Assembly: GCA_964495085.1 (NCBI GenBank)
Contig: CAZBUK010000017.1
Coordinates: 1-57,231 of the forward strand
Direction of reading: 5' to 3'
From: CAZBUK01 sp964495085
Lineage (GTDB): Bacteria > Bacteroidota > Ignavibacteria > T3Sed10-11
Length of the DNA stretch: 57,231 nt
The notes beneath the pieces were generated by a model that saw only the letters and a list, made by a program, of their open reading frames with translations, had not been told where the DNA came from and ran no database searches. Made by a program: the position numbers and the translations under genes. This document shows positions 42,825 through 51,575 of the stretch, piece after piece (positions within the stretch are counted from its first letter, which is position 1; every line of letters begins with the position of its first letter).

Positions 42825-42888
42825 GATCTGGGAAAGGAATCCAGTATAGACAACCTTTGCGATCAAGAAGTATAGCGAGAAACTATAT

Positions 42889-42921
42889 GAAAGGCCGGCT
42901 CTCTGTCCGGCCTTTCGTTTT
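42889..42921 (+). terminator. Rho-independent terminator after the symporter gene
   Basis: GAAAGGCCGG at 42889-42898 pairs perfectly with CCGGCCTTTC at 42907-42916 across an 8-base loop and is followed by GTTTTC. It lies 65 bases past the symporter stop, so the symporter and the hydrolase genes are separate or only partly linked transcripts. Confidence 0.85.
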
Positions 42922-43047
42922 CAGACTACCTTCATCAAGGAATAACCATGTTCGGAGCCCTCCTTTCCTGAAAGTGTCTCAAATTATTTTAGTGAAAACG
43001 ATCAAACAGCAGACTCGCAAGGAAGATCTTTATTAACTACTTGCATA

Positions 43048-43070
43048 TTATCAATCAATTTGATTAATTA
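43048..43070 (+). promoter_or_regulatory. Candidate ROK operator, copy 3 (upstream of the hydrolase operon)
   Basis: Identical over 23 bases to copy 2, including the palindrome AATCAATTTGATT. It sits after the symporter terminator and 211 bases before the first hydrolase ATG. TATACT at about 43091-43096 could serve as a -10 box. Sharing one sequence between the symporter and hydrolase promoters implies common control. Beyond the terminator and this site, the gap 42825-43280 shows nothing else I recognise. Confidence 0.6.
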
Positions 43071-43280
43071 TATGCATGTGTGATCCGTTATACTTATTTA
43101 CCGAATAAATCCCACCAAAGAGCGAAATATATCAGGGTAAACCTGCATGGTTCATTTCAATCCAAATAAAAGCCATTATTATAAAAACAGAACCTCATAT
43201 CAGCCGATAATCTCAATATCTAAGCTCAATTGTTTAAACGATAATTCTATTCGTCACCAATTTCCACGATCGAGTTACAT

Positions 43281-44558
43281 ATGAAGAGCATTCGTATTAT
43301 CTCCCAATCGATCGGCATCCTCATCATGCTTCTCTTCATTCACTTTTCGCTCCTATGCCAAACGTTAAATCGTGTCGAAGTCGACGGGCAGCAGCTTTTT
43401 CTGAGCGGAGGCAATGTTGCCTGGATCCATTTTGCCCGGGATATCGGACCGGGTGAGACGAGGTTAGATCTGTTCGAGGAGATATTCAGCGAAGTCAGCA
43501 TGCACGGGGGAAATACAATGCGATTGTGGCTCCATACTACCGGAGCCGTAACACCTTCCTGGGACGGTCACTATGTCGATGGTCCCGGTGAAGGTACCAT
43601 CGAAGACCTTCGGAACATATTGGATCTGGCTCACCGACACAATGTTGGCATGATGCTCTGTCTCTGGTCCTTCGATATGCTTCGCATAAGTAACGGACCT
43701 CTCGTTACCGACCGGGCGCTTTCGATTCTCACCGATGAATCGAGTACGCAGTCATATATAGATAATGCCCTGATTCCGATGGTGAATGCACTGGCCGGAC
43801 ATCCTGCGATCATCGCCTGGGAGATATTCAACGAAGCTGAAGGAATGAGTTTCGAGTTCGGTTGGGAATTTACCAGACACGTTCCGATACATTACATTCA
43901 AAAATTCGTGAACCTCACCGCCGGCGCAATTCGGAGAACCGATCCGGGAGCGCTTATCACCAACGGCGCATGGAGCTTTCGGATATTAAGCGAGAAATCA
44001 TCGCCCGGTGAAATAAAAAGAGAAACAGCCGGTCCCAGAAAACCCTCATCCGAGGTTTCTCAGGCTGAGTTGGAAGTCCTGCAGGAATATCTGTCGCTCA
44101 AATATAACCGGCGATTCACCCTCCACGAGACGGCACAGTACTACGATCAACAACAGAACAGCGGAGAGTATAAAAATTATTATAGCGACGAAGCATTGAT
44201 CAATGCGGGAGGAGATCAGCATGGCTATCTTGATTTCTACACCGTGCACTACTACACATGGGGAGGAACTGAAATATCTCCCTTCCACCATGATGCGCAC
44301 TATTGGGAGCTGGACAAACCGGTTGCGGTCGCCGAATTCTATGTAGAGGATATGTTCGGCGTTCCGATGGCCGATCTGTATACGGTACTCTATGAGCGAG
44401 GATACGCCGGAGCTCTGGGATGGCAGTGGTTCGACCATTGGACGAACAGAGAGGGCATTTCGCATAACTGGCCGAATACCCTGCTTAACATCAAGAGAGT
44501 CGCTGAACTCTATCCGGACGACACGAGACTGATTTTTCGAACACCCGTTCAAAGGTAA
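43281..44558 (+). CDS. Exported clan GH-A glycoside hydrolase (GH5-like), catalytic domain only
   Basis: A 425-residue secreted protein (signal peptide to about residue 26). The (beta/alpha)8 fold is indicated by QQLFLSGGNVAWIHFARDIG, NTMRLWLHTTG, MMLCLWSFDML and AIIAWEIFNEAEG with acid/base Glu185. It continues through YTVHYYTWGG, PVAVAEFYVED with nucleophile Glu352, and GALGWQWFDHW. It is a close paralogue of the catalytic domain of the 919-residue protein downstream, but has an extra segment (about residues 240-300, charged, with EVLQEYLSLKYNRRF) between barrel strands. The GH5 subfamily cannot be assigned from memory. By context it acts on mannan or glucomannan, probably in the periplasm or on the surface. 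Confidence 0.82.
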   Translation: MKSIRIISQSIGILIMLLFIHFSLLCQTLNRVEVDGQQLFLSGGNVAWIHFARDIGPGETRLDLFEEIFSEVSMHGGNTMRLWLHTTGAVTPSWDGHYVDGPGEGTIEDLRNILDLAHRHNVGMMLCLWSFDMLRISNGPLVTDRALSILTDESSTQSYIDNALIPMVNALAGHPAIIAWEIFNEAEGMSFEFGWEFTRHVPIHYIQKFVNLTAGAIRRTDPGALITNGAWSFRILSEKSSPGEIKRETAGPRKPSSEVSQAELEVLQEYLSLKYNRRFTLHETAQYYDQQQNSGEYKNYYSDEALINAGGDQHGYLDFYTVHYYTWGGTEISPFHHDAHYWELDKPVAVAEFYVEDMFGVPMADLYTVLYERGYAGALGWQWFDHWTNREGISHNWPNTLLNIKRVAELYPDDTRLIFRTPVQR

Positions 44559-44560
44559 AT

Positions 44561-46267
44561 ATGCGGCTGACACACATATCCGCTGTTATTGCTCTTTGTA
44601 TTTTAAGCGTCTGCCGGTCCTTTACACAAGAGCATATAAGAGTGAACCAGATCGGTTATTATCCGCTCGTGGATAAGATCGCCGTTCTTCCCGGAAATGC
44701 ATCGGGTGAATTTTCCGTGGTCGATATTGCCACCGGGAACATTGTATACACCGATACGCTGAGCAGGCAGGAGTACTGGCAGCATTCGGGTGAATCTGTG
44801 GCGATCGCCGACTTTTCCCGATTTACGTCGCACGGGACGTATGTCATCGAGCACACCGCTACCGGAAGATCGTATCCGTTTGCGATCTCGGAAAATATCT
44901 ATCGCAGTCTCGGAAAAGGGGCTCTGAAAGCATACTATTTCAACCGTGCATCGTCGGCGGTCGGCGAGACCTACGCAGGAAAATGGAAACGGCCGGCCGG
45001 CCATCCCGACACCGCTGTCGCCGTCCACCCCTCCGCGGCATCGGCTAACCGGCCTCCGGGATATGTCTTTGCATCTCCGAAGGGGTGGTACGATGCCGGC
45101 GACTACAACAAATATATCGTTAATTCAGGAATCAGTACCTATACGCTTCTTGCAGCATACGAGCATTTTCCCGTCCATTTCAACACACTCGAAACGAACA
45201 TTCCCGAAACCTCGAACGGCGTTCCGGACATTCTCGATGAGATTCGTTGGAACCTCGAATGGATGCTGACCATGCAGGATCCCGATGACGGCGGGGTCTA
45301 TCATAAACTCACCACGCTTCGTTTCGAAGGAATCATTATGCCGCATGAGGCGCGATCGCAGCGATATGTCGTACGGAAATCTACTGCTGCGGCGCTTAAC
45401 TTCGCGGCGGTCAATGCGATCGCCGCCAGAGTCTTTGCATCGTACGATTCCGGTTTAGCCGAGCGGTGCATACGGGCCGCCGAATATGCCTGGATGTGGG
45501 CGGTGAAAAATCCCGAACAATACTACAGGCAACCCTCCGACGTGCATACCGGCCAGTACGGCGACGATGATATTTCGGATGAATTCGACTGGGCAGCCGC
45601 CGAGCTCTATATCACAACCGGAAACGATCGGTATCTGGATACATATAGAATCGCCGATACGACATTCGCCGTTCCCGATTGGAGATATGTTCGACCTCTC
45701 GCATGGATTTCCCTCACCCATCACCGAGAGAGTTTGGCCGGGTTCACTGGTTTGCATACGGCCATTCAAAATCTGCTTGACCTGGCAGACACGCTCTACC
45801 GCGAGTACGAGCGGTCTGCATACCGGATAAGCATGGGTGTGTTCGGCGGGAGAGATTTTGTCTGGGGAAGCAACGGCACCGCGGCCAATCATTCCTTGAT
45901 TCTCATACAGGCATATCAGATAACGGGCGACGACCGTTACCTTCGCGCCGCACTCTCGAATCTCGACTACCTGCTCGGCCGAAATCCGACAGGGTACTCG
46001 TTTGTCACGGGTTTCGGGATTCTATCTCCGCATTTTCCGCATCACCGGCAATCCGCCGCGGATGATATCGACGATCCGGTGCCTGGATTTCTCGTCGGCG
46101 GGCCGTATAACGGCCAACAGGACGGCTGCGCGTATCCGTCGGATTATCCGGCGCTATCCTACATTGACGATTGGTGCAGCTATACAACGAACGAAGTTGC
46201 CATCAACTGGAATGCTCCATTAGTCTATATTGTAAACGCGCTCGAATACATGCATGCGAAACGTTAA
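44561..46267 (+). CDS. GH9 endoglucanase / glucanase with N-terminal Ig-like domain
   Basis: A 568-residue exported enzyme. After the leader (to about residue 22) an Ig-like CelD_N domain begins IRVNQIGYYPLVDKIAVL. The (alpha/alpha)6 barrel has GWYDAGDYNKYIVNSG with catalytic Asp178 and Asp181, DYLLGRNPTGYSFVTGFG and the C-terminal catalytic Glu545 in TTNEVAINWNAPLVY. It should cleave beta-1,4-glucosidic bonds in cellulose or glucomannan, or act as an exo-glucosidase as some GH9 in mannan loci do. It begins two bases after the preceding stop, so it is co-transcribed with the GH5-like gene. Confidence 0.93.
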   Translation: MRLTHISAVIALCILSVCRSFTQEHIRVNQIGYYPLVDKIAVLPGNASGEFSVVDIATGNIVYTDTLSRQEYWQHSGESVAIADFSRFTSHGTYVIEHTATGRSYPFAISENIYRSLGKGALKAYYFNRASSAVGETYAGKWKRPAGHPDTAVAVHPSAASANRPPGYVFASPKGWYDAGDYNKYIVNSGISTYTLLAAYEHFPVHFNTLETNIPETSNGVPDILDEIRWNLEWMLTMQDPDDGGVYHKLTTLRFEGIIMPHEARSQRYVVRKSTAAALNFAAVNAIAARVFASYDSGLAERCIRAAEYAWMWAVKNPEQYYRQPSDVHTGQYGDDDISDEFDWAAAELYITTGNDRYLDTYRIADTTFAVPDWRYVRPLAWISLTHHRESLAGFTGLHTAIQNLLDLADTLYREYERSAYRISMGVFGGRDFVWGSNGTAANHSLILIQAYQITGDDRYLRAALSNLDYLLGRNPTGYSFVTGFGILSPHFPHHRQSAADDIDDPVPGFLVGGPYNGQQDGCAYPSDYPALSYIDDWCSYTTNEVAINWNAPLVYIVNALEYMHAKR

Positions 46268-46292
46268 CGTCTACAATCGAGAGATCCGCCAT

Positions 46293-47501
46293 ATGAAAAG
46301 AAGTATCGTGCTCTCTATGATCTTCCTGCTGATGACCGTTGCACCTCTCTACTCCCAAAAATTCGAAGGACTCGCACTCACACCTCCGATGGGATGGAAC
46401 AGCTGGAATTATTTCCAGTGCAACGTTAACGAAGAGATGATCCGCCAGATGGCCGATGCCATGGTTGAATCGGGTATGAAAGAGGCCGGCTACAGGTATA
46501 TTGTCATCGACGACTGCTGGCATGGCGAACGTAACGATCGCGGATTCATCCAGCCTCATCCGGAACGGTTTCCCTCCGGGATGAAAGCGCTCGCCGATTA
46601 TATCCATTCCCGGGGATTGAAATTCGGCATCTATTCGTGCGCCGGATATAAAACCTGTGCGGGCTATCCGGGAAGCAGAGGACACGAATACCAGGATGCC
46701 CTCACCTACGCAGCATGGGGAGTCGATTATCTCAAGTACGACTGGTGCAACACCGAGGGATTAAACGCAAAAGGCGCATTTATGACGATACGCGATGCAT
46801 TATTTACCGCAGGGCGTCCGATCGTCTTAAGCATCTGCGAATGGGGCGATAATCAGCCCTGGGAATGGGGCAAGGAGATCGGCCATCAATGGAGAACTAC
46901 GGGCGACATTCATCGCTGCTGGGACTGCGAGTACAATCACGGAACATGGTCGGCATGGGGATTCCTGAAAATACTCGATATGCATGAGCGGCTGCGCGAA
47001 CATAACGGACCCGATCACTGGAACGATCCGGACATGCTGCAAGTCGGTAACGGTATGTCCGACAATGCTGACCGCGCACATTTTTCAATGTGGGCGATGC
47101 TTGCGGCCCCGCTTATGGCGGGAAACGATCTGAGAAATATGACAGACGCAACCCGAGCAATAATCACAAATTCAGAAGTTATCGCGGTCAACCAGGATTC
47201 ATTGGGAATTCAGGCATTCAAATATAAACAAATCGGTACCGTGGATATCTGGGTCAAACCACTCCGGAACGGCGAAGCCGCCGTCGCCTTTCTCAACCGC
47301 GGAGAGTTCCCTCAGAACATCGAGCTGAACTGGCAGGAGCATCGCATCGTCGATGAACTTACCGAGACCGAATTCGACTTTTCAAAGACTGTTTACCGCA
47401 TCCGCGATCTTTGGGGAAAAAGAGAAACCGGGACGACGGCTGCCGTATCGAAGTTCACCGTTCCGGGAAACGACATCCATATGGTGAAATTATCGAAATA
47501 A
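46293..47501 (+). CDS. GH27 alpha-galactosidase
   Basis: A 402-residue exported enzyme (leader MKRSIVLSMIFLLMTVAPLYSQ). It has all GH27 marks: TPPMGWNSWNYFQCNVNEE, VIDDCWHGERNDRG, FGIYSCAGYKTCAGYPGS, nucleophile Asp150 in DYLKYDWCN, and acid/base Asp247 in HWNDPDMLQVGNG. A C-terminal beta domain closes the protein. It removes alpha-1,6-galactosyl side groups from galactomannan or galactoglucomannan. I chose the ATG at 46293 because the leader starts there; the frame is open 13 codons upstream, overlapping the GH9 stop. Confidence 0.95.
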   Translation: MKRSIVLSMIFLLMTVAPLYSQKFEGLALTPPMGWNSWNYFQCNVNEEMIRQMADAMVESGMKEAGYRYIVIDDCWHGERNDRGFIQPHPERFPSGMKALADYIHSRGLKFGIYSCAGYKTCAGYPGSRGHEYQDALTYAAWGVDYLKYDWCNTEGLNAKGAFMTIRDALFTAGRPIVLSICEWGDNQPWEWGKEIGHQWRTTGDIHRCWDCEYNHGTWSAWGFLKILDMHERLREHNGPDHWNDPDMLQVGNGMSDNADRAHFSMWAMLAAPLMAGNDLRNMTDATRAIITNSEVIAVNQDSLGIQAFKYKQIGTVDIWVKPLRNGEAAVAFLNRGEFPQNIELNWQEHRIVDELTETEFDFSKTVYRIRDLWGKRETGTTAAVSKFTVPGNDIHMVKLSK

Positions 47502-47603
47502 ACCGTCAGAGATGTATCCCGGCAAATACCGAAATCCGGGAGATCCGCTGCTGACTGGACAAGGTGCGGCCGTAAGTTGACAAATAAAAAATTTAGAGAG
47601 AAT

Positions 47604-50363
47604 ATGATGCGGTTCCTGCTTATCATTTCGGTACTCGGACTCTGTCTGTCCGCTCAACTGACGGCCCAGCCATCCGATCGAATTACAATCCACGGCCAGG
47701 ACATTTTCCTCAGCGGCGGCAATGTTGCGTGGGTTGATTTTGCACGGGATATCGGTCCCGGGACAACCCGGCTCGATCTGTTCGAGGAGATGTTCATGGA
47801 GATGCGGGATAACGGAGGTAACTCATTCCGGCTCTGGCTGCATACGAACGGTGCAAGTACGCCGGAATTTTCCGGTCCCGGAGCCGATGCAATCGTCATC
47901 GGACCGGGCGCCGGCGCTATTGAAGACCTTCGCGAGATTCTCGATCTGGCCTATTTTTACGATATCGGGCTGAAGCTATGCCTCTGGTCTTTCGATATGC
48001 TTCATACTACTCAATACGGCGCCGATATCACCTCCCGCAACCGGGTGTTACTCACCGATTCAACACGGATTCAGGCCTATATCGACAACGCACTGATCCC
48101 TATGGTCGATTCGCTCAAAGGCCATCCTGCGATCCTCGCCTGGGAAATATTCAACGAGCCGGAGGGAATGACTACGCAATTCGGATGGACCCTCTTATCC
48201 GACCGGGTTTCCATGTCGGCTGTGCAGAGATTTGTCAACAGAACCGCTGGAGCGATTCGTCGTACCGATCCCGACGTGCTCATTACGAACGGGTCGTGGA
48301 GCTTCAGGGCGTCGAGCGATGTAGCTCCCACCGGAGCTTCAGGCACGTTTTTCAACTATTACCGTGACGACCGGTTGATCGATGCGGGAGGCGATACGCT
48401 CGGCTACCTCGACTTCTATTCCGTACACTACTACGAGCATTTCGGCATCTCGCAGTCCCCTTTTCACACCGATGCATCCGCATGGCAGCTCGACAAGCCG
48501 ATCGTCATAGCTGAGTTTTTCCTGTACGATCTTACCGATCAACAGGCCGATTTCACTTACGGCGCCCCATGGAGTGAAGCGTATACCCGGTTGTACGATA
48601 GAGGTTACGCGGGCGCACTCGGATGGCAATGGTTCGATCATTGGACGAACCGTCAACCCGAATGGCAGAATTGGCCGCGCATCCTCGAAAATATCCGGAC
48701 GATGAGGGATCTCCATCCCGAGGATGTTGATCTCAGACTTCCCGGCATCCGTATCAAATTTTCCGCATTCCCTTCGGGAATCGAGGCCGGCGGCCGGAGC
48801 ACACTCTACTGGACCGTGGCAGGCGCCGCGACGGTAACCCTCGACGGCGAGAACGTGGAGCATCACGACTCGGTCGATGTGTTTCCCCTCGAGACAACAA
48901 CCTATATCCTCATTGCATACGACGATGAAGGCGGAACGGAAGAAGCGGAGGTAACGATATCAGTCCTCGATCCCTCTCAGGTAAACAGGGCGCTTGTTAA
49001 ACCCATTGTCGCCTCGAGCATAGAAAACTCCGGACACCCTGCAAATTTCGCAAACGACGGAAATCCGAACACAAGGTGGAGCAGCGTCTACCAGAACAAT
49101 CAATGGATATACGTCGATCTCGGAGCGTCCTACGATCTGATGAATGTGATTCTCGACTGGGAGGTGGCGTACGGACAATCGTATGATATCGACGTTTCGT
49201 TCGACACGGTCAACTGGCAGACGGTGTATGAAGAGCGGGACGGAACCGGCGGCATCGATTCGATACATTTCGAAACGCCGGTTTCCGGTCGATTCGTCCG
49301 AATGTCAGGACTCGTACGGGGGACGGGCTGGGGATTTTCGCTCTGGGAATTTGAGGTCTACGGATTATATTCCGATGAACAGCCGCCGCAGATCGTCATT
49401 CTTTCCCCGATCGAAAATGCATTCCTCGAGTCAGGCGTCCCGCTCACTGTCGAAACTGCGGTTCAGACAGGTACCAGCGAAATACTCCGGGTCGATTTCT
49501 ATTTAGATGATGAACTCGCCGGCACCAGCGATGCGGAACCCTACAGCTTCACATGGGAAAATCCGGAAGAAGGTTCCTACTCGTTGTATGCGATTGTCAG
49601 CGACGGATCCTTCGAAGTGTACTCCCCTACCCGTATTCTCCTCATCAGTCCTGAAGCCGAAAGCATCCGTTTCGAGGCGGAACAGAGTCAGCAAACCGGC
49701 AGTACATCAATCATGAGCGACGCAGTAGCGAGCGGAGGCTCATTCGTGAGAATGCAGGACGCAACGGGATCAACACTCACGTGGGAGAACATACCGATAA
49801 ACGATCCGGGGAATTACGGACTCCGGTTCGGTTTCCGTCTCCCTTACGACGATCCGAAAGGACAGTTTATCGATATCAATGGCAACAGGATCAGCGAGAT
49901 AATGTTCACAGGTCCTCTCAACCAATGGTTGACTCACACGATAAATGTCAATTTATCGGGAGGAATGAACACCATTTTGATTACCGGTAACTGGGGTTGG
50001 ATGGATTTCGATTATATCGAGATCCGGGGTCAGAATTTACCCACCGTCGGAGCGGACGACCGTTTTGACCGGGCTCTCACTTACGAGTTGAGACAGAACT
50101 ATCCGAATCCGTTCAATCCGTCCACATCGATCCCGTATTCGATTCCTTTGCTATCACATGTTACCCTTGAGGTCTTCGACGTCATGGGCAGAAAAACAGC
50201 AGTTCTTGTCGACGAACAGCGGCAACCCGGATCGTATGAAGTTACCTTCGACGCAACTCGACTTGCAAGCGGGTTTTATTTTTACAGAATAACTGCTGCG
50301 GATCTCAGTCCCGGTTCCCGGATAGTTTACTCGAAAACGATGAAGCTCCTTCTTCTCAGATAG
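47604..50363 (+). CDS. Multidomain clan GH-A (GH5-like) hydrolase with F5/8-type C and CBM35/6-like modules and T9SS sorting tail
   Basis: A 919-residue secreted protein. Residues 1-22 are the leader. About 25-375 are the catalytic domain with Glu185 in AWEIFNEPEGM and Glu304 in VIAEFFLYD, close to the 425-residue paralogue upstream. About 383-455 are Ig-like, and about 460-587 are an F5/8-type C (CBM32-like) module (NRALVKPIVASSIENSGHPA, WIYVDLGASYDLMNVILDWE). About 594-682 are a second Ig-like domain (PPQIVILSPIENAFLESGVP), and about 686-808 are a CBM6/35-like module (IRFEAEQSQQTGSTS). Residues about 829-919 are a type IX secretion C-terminal domain (LRQNYPNPFNPSTSIPYSIP). The ATG at 47604 follows AGAGAG. 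It probably acts at the cell surface on bulk mannan. Confidence 0.9.
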   Translation: MMRFLLIISVLGLCLSAQLTAQPSDRITIHGQDIFLSGGNVAWVDFARDIGPGTTRLDLFEEMFMEMRDNGGNSFRLWLHTNGASTPEFSGPGADAIVIGPGAGAIEDLREILDLAYFYDIGLKLCLWSFDMLHTTQYGADITSRNRVLLTDSTRIQAYIDNALIPMVDSLKGHPAILAWEIFNEPEGMTTQFGWTLLSDRVSMSAVQRFVNRTAGAIRRTDPDVLITNGSWSFRASSDVAPTGASGTFFNYYRDDRLIDAGGDTLGYLDFYSVHYYEHFGISQSPFHTDASAWQLDKPIVIAEFFLYDLTDQQADFTYGAPWSEAYTRLYDRGYAGALGWQWFDHWTNRQPEWQNWPRILENIRTMRDLHPEDVDLRLPGIRIKFSAFPSGIEAGGRSTLYWTVAGAATVTLDGENVEHHDSVDVFPLETTTYILIAYDDEGGTEEAEVTISVLDPSQVNRALVKPIVASSIENSGHPANFANDGNPNTRWSSVYQNNQWIYVDLGASYDLMNVILDWEVAYGQSYDIDVSFDTVNWQTVYEERDGTGGIDSIHFETPVSGRFVRMSGLVRGTGWGFSLWEFEVYGLYSDEQPPQIVILSPIENAFLESGVPLTVETAVQTGTSEILRVDFYLDDELAGTSDAEPYSFTWENPEEGSYSLYAIVSDGSFEVYSPTRILLISPEAESIRFEAEQSQQTGSTSIMSDAVASGGSFVRMQDATGSTLTWENIPINDPGNYGLRFGFRLPYDDPKGQFIDINGNRISEIMFTGPLNQWLTHTINVNLSGGMNTILITGNWGWMDFDYIEIRGQNLPTVGADDRFDRALTYELRQNYPNPFNPSTSIPYSIPLLSHVTLEVFDVMGRKTAVLVDEQRQPGSYEVTFDATRLASGFYFYRITAADLSPGSRIVYSKTMKLLLLR

Positions 50364-50405
50364 CGGATTCCGCCTGATTTCGCAACCAGACAAAAGGAAA
50401 CTTCC

Positions 50406-51575
50406 ATGAAAATAATGTATATTTCCGCAACGATTCTGCTGAGTATGTTTATCGCGCTTCTAGGATGCGACCGCGGCACCGAAACACCGGAGTATGAGAT
50501 CTCATTTGTTGATCCGCAGGCGACAGCAGAAACGAAAGCGCTCTATCGCAATTTAATGGAGTTAAGCAGGAATCATATTCTCTTCGGGCATCAGGACGAT
50601 CTTGCGTACGGAGTGCACTGGGTCAACGAACCCGGGAGATCCGATGTTATGGAGACGGCCGGATCCTATCCCGCAGTATACGGCTGGGAGCTCGGCGATC
50701 TCGAGCTTGGGGCTACTCAGAATCTAGACAAGGTAAATTTCGAGAATATGCGCAATTGGATACGGGAGGGATACTCCCGCGGAGGGATTATCACGCTAAG
50801 CTGGCACATGAACAATCCCGTCAGCGGCGGCAATGCCTGGGAGACGACCCCTGCGGTACCGCAGATACTTCCCGGCGGATCCGGGCATACGATGTTCAAA
50901 GAATGGCTGGACAGGTTTGCGGAGTTTGTATCCGGTCTGACCGCCGGCGAGACGGCATGGTCCGCTCCCGATCACCTCATTCCGATCATTTTCAGGCCGT
51001 ACCATGAACACAACGGGAGTTGGTTCTGGTGGGGCTCCGAACATTGCACCCCGCAGGAATATAAAGACCTGTGGCAATTTACGGTCCGGTATCTCCGCGA
51101 CGAAAAAGGGGTTCATAACCTCCTCTACGCCTATTCTCCAGATCGATTCGATACGAGGGATAAGTACCTTGAACGCTATCCGGGAGACGAGTATGTTGAT
51201 ATATTCGGATACGACGATTACGGTAACGTTCGGTCTGCGGATACGCGCGGAGTACTCGTCGAAAGACTGCACCTCCTCGTAGAAATGGCCGAAGAACGAG
51301 GTAAGATCCCCGCCCTCACCGAGACAGGCTTTGAAGCGATACCGGAGCCGAGATGGTGGACCGACGTTCTTCTGGCGGCGATCAACGCCGACTCGGTCAC
51401 ACAGCGGATCGGCTACGTGCTGGTATGGCGGAATGCGAACCATACAACCGACCGGCAGCATCACTACTATGCACCGTATCCCGGCCATCCGAGTGCGGCC
51501 AATTTTATCGAATTCCGGAATCATCCGGTAATTCTCTTTGAAGCCGACCTCCCTGTACTCTATGCGCCGAACTGA
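50406..51575 (+). CDS. GH26 endo-beta-1,4-mannanase lipoprotein
   Basis: A 389-residue protein. The lipobox ALLGC puts the lipidated Cys at residue 21, followed by Asp-Arg. The GH26 fold is clear: HILFGHQDDLAYGVHW, YGWELGDLELG, IITLSWHMNNPVSGG, acid/base Glu201 in FRPYHEHNGSWFWWG, and nucleophile Glu306 in PALTETGFE. It cleaves the beta-1,4-mannan backbone. AAGGAAA lies upstream of the ATG. Its TGA overlaps the aldo/keto reductase ATG by one base. As a lipoprotein it is probably anchored in the outer membrane. Confidence 0.95.
   Translation: MKIMYISATILLSMFIALLGCDRGTETPEYEISFVDPQATAETKALYRNLMELSRNHILFGHQDDLAYGVHWVNEPGRSDVMETAGSYPAVYGWELGDLELGATQNLDKVNFENMRNWIREGYSRGGIITLSWHMNNPVSGGNAWETTPAVPQILPGGSGHTMFKEWLDRFAEFVSGLTAGETAWSAPDHLIPIIFRPYHEHNGSWFWWGSEHCTPQEYKDLWQFTVRYLRDEKGVHNLLYAYSPDRFDTRDKYLERYPGDEYVDIFGYDDYGNVRSADTRGVLVERLHLLVEMAEERGKIPALTETGFEAIPEPRWWTDVLLAAINADSVTQRIGYVLVWRNANHTTDRQHHYYAPYPGHPSAANFIEFRNHPVILFEADLPVLYAPN

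Noticed and set aside
40668..43280. The three AATCAATTTGATT-containing repeats as a CRISPR array
   Set aside because: There are only three copies with unequal spacing (about 66 and 2017 bases), one being degenerate, and a gene lies between two of them.
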